Assembly (NCBI RefSeq): GCF_004362855.1
Contig: NZ_SNXW01000009.1
Location: 85,655-149,654, forward strand
Direction: 5' to 3'
Source: Aquabacterium commune
Lineage (GTDB): Bacteria; Pseudomonadota; Gammaproteobacteria; Burkholderiales; Burkholderiaceae_C
Length of the DNA stretch: 64,000 nt
This document shows, piece by piece, positions 10,026-16,993 of the stretch. The notes beneath the pieces are model-generated. The model had not been told where the DNA came from. It did not search any database and was given only the letters and a program-made list of their open reading frames with translations. Position numbers and translations under genes: made by a program. Every line of letters starts with the position of its first letter. The stretch's first letter is position 1.

Positions 10026-11732
10026 ATGAAGATCAAGCGCATCCTCACTTCGACGTTGTTCGCAGCAGCAGTTTGTCTGCCCACCCTGGCGCAAGCTTGG
10101 TGGAACGCCGATTTCAAGCACCGCACCAAGGTGGTGTTGAACACCACCGCCCAAGGCGTGGAAACCAAGGAAGCCCTGTCGGGTGTGGTCGTGCCGGTGC
10201 GCTTGCACTCGGGCAACTTCGACTTCCTGGGCGCCAAGCCGGACGGCGCCGACCTGCGCGTGGTGGCCGCTGACGACAAGACCCCGCTGAAGTACTGGGT
10301 CGAGCGCTTCGACGGTGCCAATGAGTTGGCCGTGGTCTGGGTTCAACTGCCCAACACCCTGCCCGGCACGGACAAGAACCTGGTCCATGTGTATGCCGGC
10401 AACGAAGCCGCTGCCGCCGAGGCCACCAGCCCCGCCATCTTCGACGGCGCCATGGCCGCGGCCATCACCTTCGCTGGCAAGACTGGCGAAACGGCCGATG
10501 ACGTCAGCGCCCAGGTCAAGTCCGCAGGCCCCGTGGCCCGCGAGAACACCGGCCTGATCGGTGTGGCCGCCAAGCTCGACGGCCAGCCCCTCACCTGGAC
10601 CTCCGACAAGCTCAAGGCCGGTGGCACCGGCCCCTACAGCGTGAGCCTGTGGTTCAAGCCCGAAGCCGTCACGGGCACCTTGTTCAAGCAAGGCCCCCTG
10701 TCGCTGGCCCTGGCCAATGGCAAGGCCACCGCATCGCTGGGCGCCGCCACGGCGGTTGGCGGTGAGCTGCCGACCGCTGCCTGGGCCCACCTGGCCGTGA
10801 CCGTGGGCAACGGCAAGCTGACCTTGTACGTCAACGGTGCCCAGGCCGCCCAGGCCGATGTGCCCGCGACCGTGGCCCCCATCGAAGGCGCCCTGTCGGT
10901 GGGCCAAGGCATCACTGGCCTGGTGGACCAACTGGAAGTCGCTGGCACCGTGCGCAGCGCCGACTGGGTCAAGTTCGCCCACGCCGCCCAAAGCGCCGAC
11001 GCCAAGCTCGTGCTGTCCACCACGCAAACGCCTGACACGGCCGATGCCGACGCGGGCCACGGCGAGAAGGGCCACTTCGCCATCCTGGTCGAGAACCTCA
11101 CCACCGACGCCTGGGTCGTCATCATCATCCTGGCCATCATGTTCGTGATCGCCGTCTGGGTGATGTACGACAAGGCCGTGCTGGTGGGTCGTGCCGACAA
11201 GGACAACCTGAAGTTCCTCAGCAACTTCCGCAGCGCCAAGGACGTGCTGTCCGTGGGCACCACCGACATGAAGCACTCGCAGCTGGCACGCCTCTACAAC
11301 GCCGGCCTGCGCGAGCTGAACAAGCGCGACGTGGGCAAACCCGGCGCGGCCCCCTTGTCGGGTGCTTCGCTGGACGCCGTCAAGGCCGCGGTCGATGCCG
11401 ACCTGATCCGCGAAAGTCACACCCTCAACAGCAAGATCGTGCTGCTGACCATCGCCATCTCGGGCGGCCCCTTCCTGGGCCTGCTGGGCACGGTGGTGGG
11501 CGTGATGATCACCTTCGCGGCGATTGCCGCGGCTGGCGACGTCAACGTCAACGCCATCGCCCCCGGCATCGCGGCTGCGCTGCTGGCCACCGTGGCCGGT
11601 CTGGCCGTCGCCATCCCCGCGCTGTTTGGCTACAACTACCTGGCCGCGCGCATCAAGAACATCTCGTCCGACATGGGCATCTTTGTCGATGAGTTCATCA
11701 CCCGTGTCGCCGAGAACCACGGTGCCCGCTGA
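10026..11732 (+). CDS. ExbB/TolQ/MotA-family proton channel with N-terminal DUF2341 and LamG-like domains
   Basis: 568 residues, more than twice a usual ExbB. The ATG at 10026 is chosen because it opens a clear signal peptide (MKIKRILTSTLFAAAVC..., cleavage after AQA); no strong ribosome-binding site is visible. Residues about 25-150 resemble DUF2341 (WWNADFKHRTKV start). Residues about 170-330 resemble a concanavalin/LamG fold (PYSVSLWFKPE, AHLAVTVGNGKLTLYVNG). TM1 starts at W363; after a cytoplasmic segment, TM2 (about 472-500) and TM3 (about 515-540) have ExbB-type Gly/Ala/Thr-rich sequence (GLLGTVVGVMITF). The topology puts a carbohydrate-binding-like module in the periplasm attached to a proton channel. 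It heads an operon with two exbD genes and a tonB-like gene, so it is probably the stator of an energy transducer serving the outer membrane or the FHA-like protein. Confidence 0.88.
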   Translation: MKIKRILTSTLFAAAVCLPTLAQAWWNADFKHRTKVVLNTTAQGVETKEALSGVVVPVRLHSGNFDFLGAKPDGADLRVVAADDKTPLKYWVERFDGANELAVVWVQLPNTLPGTDKNLVHVYAGNEAAAAEATSPAIFDGAMAAAITFAGKTGETADDVSAQVKSAGPVARENTGLIGVAAKLDGQPLTWTSDKLKAGGTGPYSVSLWFKPEAVTGTLFKQGPLSLALANGKATASLGAATAVGGELPTAAWAHLAVTVGNGKLTLYVNGAQAAQADVPATVAPIEGALSVGQGITGLVDQLEVAGTVRSADWVKFAHAAQSADAKLVLSTTQTPDTADADAGHGEKGHFAILVENLTTDAWVVIIILAIMFVIAVWVMYDKAVLVGRADKDNLKFLSNFRSAKDVLSVGTTDMKHSQLARLYNAGLRELNKRDVGKPGAAPLSGASLDAVKAAVDADLIRESHTLNSKIVLLTIAISGGPFLGLLGTVVGVMITFAAIAAAGDVNVNAIAPGIAAALLATVAGLAVAIPALFGYNYLAARIKNISSDMGIFVDEFITRVAENHGAR

Positions 11733-11782
11733 GCGCGCACAAGGCTTGGTCATGGCAGTCAGCATGAACACGGGGGTTGAGC

Positions 11783-12190
11783 ATGGCCGGTGATGTCAAA
11801 GGCGATCTGCAGGCGTACGACGACATCAACGTCACGCCCATGCTCGATCTCGCCTACGTGCTGCTGGTCGTGTTCATCATCATGACCACGGCCTCGGTGC
11901 AGGGCGTGAAGGTGACGCCCCCGCTGACCCAGGCGGCCAACAACCTGGCCAAGCCACAGACCAAGGGCATCACCATCACGGCCGATGGCCAGGTCTATCT
12001 GGACGCCTACCCCGTGAGCATGGACGAGCTGCAAACCACCCTGGCCCAGTACAAGGCCGCCAACCCTGCGCTGCCGGTGGTGCTGAAGGCCGACGCGGCC
12101 ACCCAGTACGAGAAGGTCATGCAGGTGCTGGAAATCGCCAAGCGCCTGGACATCACCGAAATCGGCTTGGCCACCAAACGCGCGCAATGA
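11783..12190 (+). CDS. ExbD/TolR-family biopolymer transport protein, copy 1
   Basis: 135 residues. ATG at 11783 is preceded by GGGGG (11772-11776) at good spacing. A short cytoplasmic N-terminus (YDDINVTPMLD) leads into one transmembrane helix, LAYVLLVVFIIMTTASV, with the Asp that carries protons in ExbD/TolR just before it (MLDLAYV). A periplasmic domain of about 90 residues follows. It would pair with the preceding ExbB-like channel. It lies 50 nt after exbB and 8 nt before a second exbD with a nearly identical membrane segment but a different periplasmic domain, suggesting a heterodimer in the pore. Confidence 0.9.
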   Translation: MAGDVKGDLQAYDDINVTPMLDLAYVLLVVFIIMTTASVQGVKVTPPLTQAANNLAKPQTKGITITADGQVYLDAYPVSMDELQTTLAQYKAANPALPVVLKADAATQYEKVMQVLEIAKRLDITEIGLATKRAQ

Positions 12191-12198
12191 GCTGAGCC

Positions 12199-12600
12199 AT
12201 GCAGGTCCAAGACGAAACCAAACCCTACGACAGCATCAACGTCACGCCGATGCTGGACCTGGCCTATGTGCTGCTGGTCGTGTTCATCCTGATGACCACG
12301 GCTTCGGTGCAGGGCCTGAGCATCAACATGCCCAAGCCCAGCAACAAGCCCAGCACCGAGAAGCACGAGCTCAAGGTGGTGCAGGTGATGCCGGGCGGTG
12401 CCTTGCTGCTCAATGGCGTGCCGGTCACGGCCACCCAGCTCGAGAGCGAGCTGGTCCAGGCCAAGCAGCGCGACCCGAAGATGAGCGTGGCCATCAAGGG
12501 CGACGCCCGTTCGCAATACGCCCAGGTGGTCACCGTGATCGACCTGTGCAACAAGCTGGAGGTGTCCATGGGCCTGGTCACCGCCAAGATCGGAACCTGA
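12199..12600 (+). CDS. ExbD/TolR-family biopolymer transport protein, copy 2
   Basis: 133 residues, paralogue of the preceding gene. The N-terminal YDSINVTPMLDLAYVLLVVFILMTT repeats almost exactly the channel helix of copy 1, including the conserved Asp. The periplasmic part (KVVQVMPGGALLLNGVPV onward) has diverged, so this is an old duplication kept for distinct contacts. The ATG follows copy 1 by 8 nt and the stop is 1 nt from the next start, so translation of the operon is probably coupled. Confidence 0.9.
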   Translation: MQVQDETKPYDSINVTPMLDLAYVLLVVFILMTTASVQGLSINMPKPSNKPSTEKHELKVVQVMPGGALLLNGVPVTATQLESELVQAKQRDPKMSVAIKGDARSQYAQVVTVIDLCNKLEVSMGLVTAKIGT

Positions 12601-12601
12601 G

Positions 12602-13318
12602 ATGAGCGCCCCTGACATGGACCGTGGCGACCAGGCCGCCGAGGACACCCAGGACGGCGGCGCCAAGCGCTTCATCGTGCCCGCGGTGCTGGTGCTGGCC
12701 CTCGTGGTGGCGTCCTACCTGATCTACAGCCAGATGGGCAAGGGCGGTGGTGGCCCCAAGCGCCAGACCGTGAAGATCGCGGTCCTGCCCGACACCCCGC
12801 CGCCGCCGCCGCCGCCCCCGAAGGACGAGAAGAAGCCCGAGCCCAAGCCCGACGAGAACAAGCCTCAGCCGCAAGAGCAAAAGCAGGTCGAGGCCCCGCC
12901 CGAGCCGCAGCAGCTGAAGATGGAAGGCGCGGCAGGCGATGGCCCGAGCGCTTTCGGCTCAGGCAGCGTGAACAGCGAGTACAAGGGCGGCGCCATTGGC
13001 ACAGGCACGGGCGGTGGCACCCTGGCCGACAAACTGGCTTTCGGCAGCTTCGGCAATTCGGCGCGGCGCGAAGTCAATGACTTCCTCAACCGAGACCAGA
13101 ACTTGCGGCGCAGTGGTGACTACAAGTTGCCCTTGAGCCTGTGGGTACGTGCTGACGGCAGCATCGAGCGTTTTGAGCTGGATGCGAGCTCCGGTAACCC
13201 AGAGGTTGACAGCCGCCTTCGCCAGGCCCTGGCGCAGTTCCGTGGGTTCCGTAACCCACCGCCTGCTGGCCTGCCTCAGCCCATCAGGCTGCAAGTGACC
13301 AACCGCATGACAGGCTGA
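12602..13318 (+). CDS. TonB-like energy transducer
   Basis: 238 residues. One N-terminal membrane helix (about residues 25-43, FIVPAVLVLALVVASYLIY), a run of eight prolines with Lys/Glu-Pro repeats (about 62-115), a Gly-rich linker, then a C-terminal domain (about 160-235; LPLSLWVRADGSIERFELDASS, RLRQALAQF) of TonB/TolA type. TonB spans the periplasm and passes ExbB/ExbD conformational energy to outer-membrane partners. Its start is one base after the second exbD stop. No TonB-dependent receptor with a plug domain is present in the window; the next gene is an ordinary porin-like barrel, so the partner is unclear. Confidence 0.82.
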   Translation: MSAPDMDRGDQAAEDTQDGGAKRFIVPAVLVLALVVASYLIYSQMGKGGGGPKRQTVKIAVLPDTPPPPPPPPKDEKKPEPKPDENKPQPQEQKQVEAPPEPQQLKMEGAAGDGPSAFGSGSVNSEYKGGAIGTGTGGGTLADKLAFGSFGNSARREVNDFLNRDQNLRRSGDYKLPLSLWVRADGSIERFELDASSGNPEVDSRLRQALAQFRGFRNPPPAGLPQPIRLQVTNRMTG

Positions 13319-13362
13319 GTGCGCTCGGGCGCAACCGTCATCGTTTTTCAAGCGACATCATC

Positions 13363-15081
13363 ATGACCATCAAGCTTTTCACCCGTTGGCCCGCGCTCAC
13401 TGTCCTGGCCATGGCCCTGGCAGCGCCTGTTGCCCACGCTGACGACCGTGCAGCCCTGGAAACTTTGCGCCAGACCACCCGCAACTTGATCGATGCGTTG
13501 GTTGAAGGCGGCGTGATCACGCGCGAGAAGGCTGACGCCTTGTTGAAGGCCGCGGAGCAGCGCTCTGCCGCTGAGTTGGCCAGCAAGCCAGTCGCGCCTG
13601 CTGCCCCTATCACCACGGCCGATGGCAAGCCGGTGCTGCGCGTGCCTTATGTGCCCGAGAGCATGCGCAACCAAATCCGTGACGAGGTCAAGGAGGAAGT
13701 GATTGCCCAGGCACGTGCCGAGCGTTGGGGTGTGCCCAATGCCACACCGTCTTGGGTGGACCGCATCCGCATTGATGGTGACATGCGCTTGCGCTACCAG
13801 AAAGATGATGTCAACAGCAACAACACGGCTGCTCTGACGTACCTCGCGGCAGAAGTTGGCAACGCGAATGGTATTTCCCGTATTCCTGACTTTGCAGCTT
13901 ACCGGCTGACCAGCAACAACCTACCGCTGCCAGTGAGTGACACCACGGCTGATCGCACACGTGAGCGCATCCGCTTGAGGTTGGGGTTGACGGCGAAGGT
14001 GACGGACGAGGTCTCCGTGGGACTCCGGTTGGCCACTGGCAGCGCCACCGATCGCGTCTCCACCAACCAGACCATGGGGCAGAACTTCAACAAGTACCAA
14101 CTTTTTGTGGACCGTGCCTTTGTGCGCGTGGACCCGGCTGAATGGGTGACGCTGCAAGGCGGTCGCATCCCGAATCCCTGGTTCAGCAGCGAGATGACCT
14201 GGAACGAAAACCTCAACTTCGAGGGTTTTGCCGCCACTTTCCGTCACCCTGATCAGAATGCAGCCATTGCGCCGTTCCTGACCCTGGGCTACTTCCCCTT
14301 GCGCGAGGCCACGCCACCGACCCGCAACTCGCGCTCACTGTGGGGCGCGCAGATCGGCGCGAACTGGGCGGTGGATTCCCGCACCCGCGTCAAGCTGGGG
14401 CTGGCTTACTACCAATACAACAATATCGAGGGCCGTTCGGACAACGACTACACCATCACGGGCACCACCGTTCCAACCGGTTCGACCTACGGGCAGTATG
14501 AATACCCCGTGGGTTTGCGTCAGAAGGGCAACACCGTCTTTGAGACCAACCCGCTGTTGTCGGGTTCTTTGGACACTGCCCCCGTGTGGGGCTTGGCCTA
14601 CCGCTTCAAGCCGCTGGTGTTGACGGCATCCGCCGAGTTCACGCACTTCAATCCGTTCAACATCTTGTTGTCGGCCGAGTACGCCAACAACACAGCGTTC
14701 AGCGCCTCGGACTTCCGTCGTCGCGCGACGTTTTCCAGCTACGCCAATGTGGACCCGGGCGGCAAGCGAGATGGCTATCAGATCAAGCTGGCGGTGGGCG
14801 CCACCGATGTGCGTGAAGCCGATGACTGGCAGGTGCAAGCCACCTACCGTCACCTGGGCTCCGATGCCGTGCTCGACGCCTTCACAGACAGCGACCTGGG
14901 TTTGGGCGGGACCAACATGCGTGGTTACATCCTAGGCCTCACATATGGGCTTTACCGCAACACCTCGCTGGGCCTTCGCTACCTGGCCGCCCAAAACATT
15001 GACAGCACCATCAACAGCAACTTCCCCAACGCGACCTTCAAGGTCAACTCCCTGCAGGTGGATTTGAATGTTCGCTTCTGA
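13363..15081 (+). CDS. Putative outer-membrane porin (Porin_5-like)
   Basis: 572 residues. A signal peptide ends in VAHA before DDRAALETL. A short N-terminal helical region (about 25-100: TTRNLIDALVEGGVITREKADALLKAAEQ) precedes a beta-barrel with alternating aromatic/polar strands (RIRIDGDMRLRYQ, RVKLGLAYYQYNN) and a C-terminal Phe (LQVDLNVRF), the usual BAM recognition end. No TonB-box or plug domain is visible, so it is a porin rather than a TonB-dependent receptor. It follows the tonB-like gene by 44 nt on the same strand and overlaps or abuts the next gene, so it belongs to the exbB operon. The solute is unknown. Confidence 0.8.
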   Translation: MTIKLFTRWPALTVLAMALAAPVAHADDRAALETLRQTTRNLIDALVEGGVITREKADALLKAAEQRSAAELASKPVAPAAPITTADGKPVLRVPYVPESMRNQIRDEVKEEVIAQARAERWGVPNATPSWVDRIRIDGDMRLRYQKDDVNSNNTAALTYLAAEVGNANGISRIPDFAAYRLTSNNLPLPVSDTTADRTRERIRLRLGLTAKVTDEVSVGLRLATGSATDRVSTNQTMGQNFNKYQLFVDRAFVRVDPAEWVTLQGGRIPNPWFSSEMTWNENLNFEGFAATFRHPDQNAAIAPFLTLGYFPLREATPPTRNSRSLWGAQIGANWAVDSRTRVKLGLAYYQYNNIEGRSDNDYTITGTTVPTGSTYGQYEYPVGLRQKGNTVFETNPLLSGSLDTAPVWGLAYRFKPLVLTASAEFTHFNPFNILLSAEYANNTAFSASDFRRRATFSSYANVDPGGKRDGYQIKLAVGATDVREADDWQVQATYRHLGSDAVLDAFTDSDLGLGGTNMRGYILGLTYGLYRNTSLGLRYLAAQNIDSTINSNFPNATFKVNSLQVDLNVRF

Positions 15082-15088
15082 TCACCCC

Positions 15089-15748
15089 ATGCCCCGACCC
15101 ACTCACCGGGTGCTGCGCGGCCTGATCGCGCTGTCGCTGGCCGTGTCCGCCTCGGTGGTGTTCGCGCAATCCGACAAGGACGCCGAACAAACCAAGCGCT
15201 TGCGCCTGCAAATGCGTCAGATCCAGCAGCAGCAACAGGAGGCGCAGGAAGCGCAAGCCAAGGCCGATCAGGCCCGCCAGCAAGCAGAGCAAAGCCTGAA
15301 GGCGCAAGAGTCTGACCTGCAAAAGCAGCGGGCTGCAGCCGGCAATGCCCAGCGCAAGGCCGCCGTGCTGGACAAGGAGCTGGAGAAGCTGAAGGCCGAC
15401 CACGAGCGGCTCAAGGCTGATTTGGCCGCCCTGACCGAGAAGCACCAAGGCGTGTTGGCCACGGCGAAGGCCGCACAGGAAAAGGCCGCGGCTGCCGAGT
15501 CCCGCCTCACGCAAGAGGGGCAGCAGCTCACGCAGCAGTTGCAGCGCTGCACGGCCGACAACGCGACCCTGGTGGGCCTGGGCAACGAGTTGCTGGTGCG
15601 GTACGAGAGCAAAGGTTTGGGCGAGGTCTTGTCCGCCAACGAGCCCTTCGTGCAGACGGGCCGCGTGAAGCTGGAGAATTTCAAGTCGCAGTACGGCCAG
15701 CGCATCGAGGCGGCCAAGGTCAAGGCGGGGGATTCCCCTGCGCGTTGA
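15089..15748 (+). CDS. Secreted coiled-coil protein of unknown function
   Basis: About 219 residues from the ATG at 15089; an in-frame ATG at 15068, overlapping the porin end, would add seven residues. The chosen start opens a signal peptide ending VVFAQ. Residues about 28-165 are Gln/Glu/Lys/Ala-rich heptads, a long coiled coil. A short C-terminal domain (CTADNATLVGLGNELLVRYESKG, then PFVQTGRVKLENFKSQYG) looks conserved rather than random. It ends the exbB-porin operon and is probably periplasmic, perhaps a spacer or scaffold linking TonB, porin and exoprotein. I do not recognise a characterised family. Confidence 0.7.
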   Translation: MPRPTHRVLRGLIALSLAVSASVVFAQSDKDAEQTKRLRLQMRQIQQQQQEAQEAQAKADQARQQAEQSLKAQESDLQKQRAAAGNAQRKAAVLDKELEKLKADHERLKADLAALTEKHQGVLATAKAAQEKAAAAESRLTQEGQQLTQQLQRCTADNATLVGLGNELLVRYESKGLGEVLSANEPFVQTGRVKLENFKSQYGQRIEAAKVKAGDSPAR

Positions 15749-15782
15749 TGCGTTGATGGGCGCCGATGCCAGCCCTGCGCCT

Positions 15783-15788
15783 TACACT
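15783..15788 (+). promoter_or_regulatory. -10-like hexamer TACACT adjoining the DUF1840 start
   Basis: TACACT ends 5 nt before the ATG at 15794. If used, transcription would begin at or within a base or two of the start codon, giving a leaderless mRNA. No convincing -35 is visible. Confidence 0.3.
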
Positions 15789-15793
15789 GAAGC

Positions 15794-16171
15794 ATGCCCA
15801 TCACCTTCAAATCCCAAGCCACCGGCGACCTCGTGATGCTCGACAAGCACGCCGAGGCCTTGCTCCAGCTGCTGGGCAAGACCGCCAAAGCCGCGGGCGT
15901 CCTGGAGCCGGCAGACATGGCGCACGCGCTGACGGTGTTGCGCGCCATCGAGGACCCGCGTGACGCGCAAGCCGCAGCCCGTGCCGAGCGCGCGGCGGAA
16001 GCGTCGGCTGGCGACGAGCAAGAGGACGAGAAAGAGCAAGAGGATGAGGCCCCCGGGCTGACCTTGTCTTTCCAGGACGAGCCCGTCAGCCTGCGCCAGC
16101 GCGCTGCACCCTTCATTCGCCTGATCGAGCAGGCCCAGGCCGAAGGCAAACCGATCGTCTGGGGCGTCTGA
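15794..16171 (+). CDS. DUF1840 domain-containing protein
   Basis: 125 residues, the usual size for this small betaproteobacterial family. The family ends are recognisable: N-terminal ITFKSQATGDLVMLDKHAEALLQLLGK and C-terminal RAAPFIRLIEQAQAEGKPIVWGV, joined by a charged low-complexity Ala/Glu/Asp linker. No enzymatic motif or membrane segment is visible; it is probably cytoplasmic with unknown function. It stands between the exbB-porin operon and a phosphatase gene on the same strand, with no obvious functional tie. Confidence 0.85.
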   Translation: MPITFKSQATGDLVMLDKHAEALLQLLGKTAKAAGVLEPADMAHALTVLRAIEDPRDAQAAARAERAAEASAGDEQEDEKEQEDEAPGLTLSFQDEPVSLRQRAAPFIRLIEQAQAEGKPIVWGV

Positions 16172-16221
16172 AGCCCGCTTCCGGCTTGTGCACTGCAGCA
16201 TGGCTGAGGCATGATGGCCGC

Positions 16222-16887
16222 ATGTCCGAGTTCGCCACCCGCCTCATCGCCGTGCGCCACGGCGAAACCGCCTGGAACCGCGTCTCCCGCATCCAGGGCC
16301 ACACCGACATCCCCCTGAACGAAGCCGGCCTCTGGCAGGCGCGCCAGGTGGGGCAGGCGGTGGCGGCCGAAGGCATCGACGCCATTTACAGCTCGGATTT
16401 GCAACGCGCCGCAGACACGGCCCGGGCCATTGGCCGTGCCGCGGGTGTGCCGGTGCAGTTGGATGTGGCCTTGCGTGAGCGCCATTTCGGCGAACTCGAA
16501 GGCCTGACCCATGACGAGATCAACACGCGCTGGCCCGAGCAAGGCCGGCGCTGGCGCGGCCGGGACCCCGACTACGGCCCGCAAGGCGGCGAAACGCTGA
16601 AAGATTTCCACGCGCGCTGCGTGGGCGCCCTGACCCGGCTGGCGCAACGCCATCCGGGCCAGACCGTGGTGCTGGTGGCCCACGGCGGTGTGCTCGACTG
16701 CTTCTACCGCGCCGCCAATGGCGTGGACCTGAGCGTGCCGCGCAGCTGGACCATCGGCAACGCCACCATCAACCGGCTGCTCTACAGCCCCGACGGCCTG
16801 ACCATGATCGGCTGGGCCGACGATGGGCACCTGCAGGCCGAGCGGGGCCTGGACGAGTCCTCCGATGGGGCCGTGGCGCCTGCCTGA
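16222..16887 (+). CDS. Histidine phosphatase family protein (phosphoglycerate mutase-like)
   Basis: 221 residues from the ATG at 16222. The phosphohistidine motif RHGETAWN lies near the N-terminus (LIAVRHGETAWNRVSR); the second-half catalytic His is in VLVAHGGVLDCFYRA and the acid in the LREIHF-equivalent LRERHFGELEGL. The cofactor-dependent phosphoglycerate mutase/phosphatase superfamily also includes phosphatases of vitamin and nucleotide pathways, so the substrate cannot be named; GpmB/CobC-like is the closest description. It lies 50 nt after the DUF1840 gene and is followed by a 16-bp palindrome. Confidence 0.88.
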   Translation: MSEFATRLIAVRHGETAWNRVSRIQGHTDIPLNEAGLWQARQVGQAVAAEGIDAIYSSDLQRAADTARAIGRAAGVPVQLDVALRERHFGELEGLTHDEINTRWPEQGRRWRGRDPDYGPQGGETLKDFHARCVGALTRLAQRHPGQTVVLVAHGGVLDCFYRAANGVDLSVPRSWTIGNATINRLLYSPDGLTMIGWADDGHLQAERGLDESSDGAVAPA

Positions 16888-16889
16888 GT

Positions 16890-16905
16890 CCCGACGCGCG
16901 TCGGG
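16890..16905. repeat. 16-bp perfect palindrome
   Basis: CCCGACGCGCGTCGGG begins two bases after the phosphatase stop codon. It can fold as a hairpin ending transcription before the efflux operon, although no T-tract follows; a protein-binding palindrome is equally possible. Confidence 0.45.
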
Positions 16906-16960
16906 GCATTGCGCAAAACTTAACAATGTGTTTTTGAAAGCTGGCTATCATCCCGGGCAG

Positions 16961-16981
16961 AATATTGACTAGGCAAGTATT
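16961..16981. promoter_or_regulatory. Imperfect inverted repeat before the RND operon (possible operator)
   Basis: AATATTG and CAAGTATT face each other across ACTAGG, 13 nt upstream of the adaptor start. A -35-like TTGAAA (16934-16939) and -10-like CAGAAT (16958-16963, spacing 18) overlap it. This is the normal place for a TetR- or MarR-type operator on an efflux operon, but no regulator gene is adjacent. Confidence 0.3.
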
Positions 16982-16993
16982 TACGAGGTGAAC

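Noticed and set aside
13363..15081. TonB-dependent receptor
   Set aside because: No plug domain or TonB box is visible and the protein matches a Porin_5-like layout.
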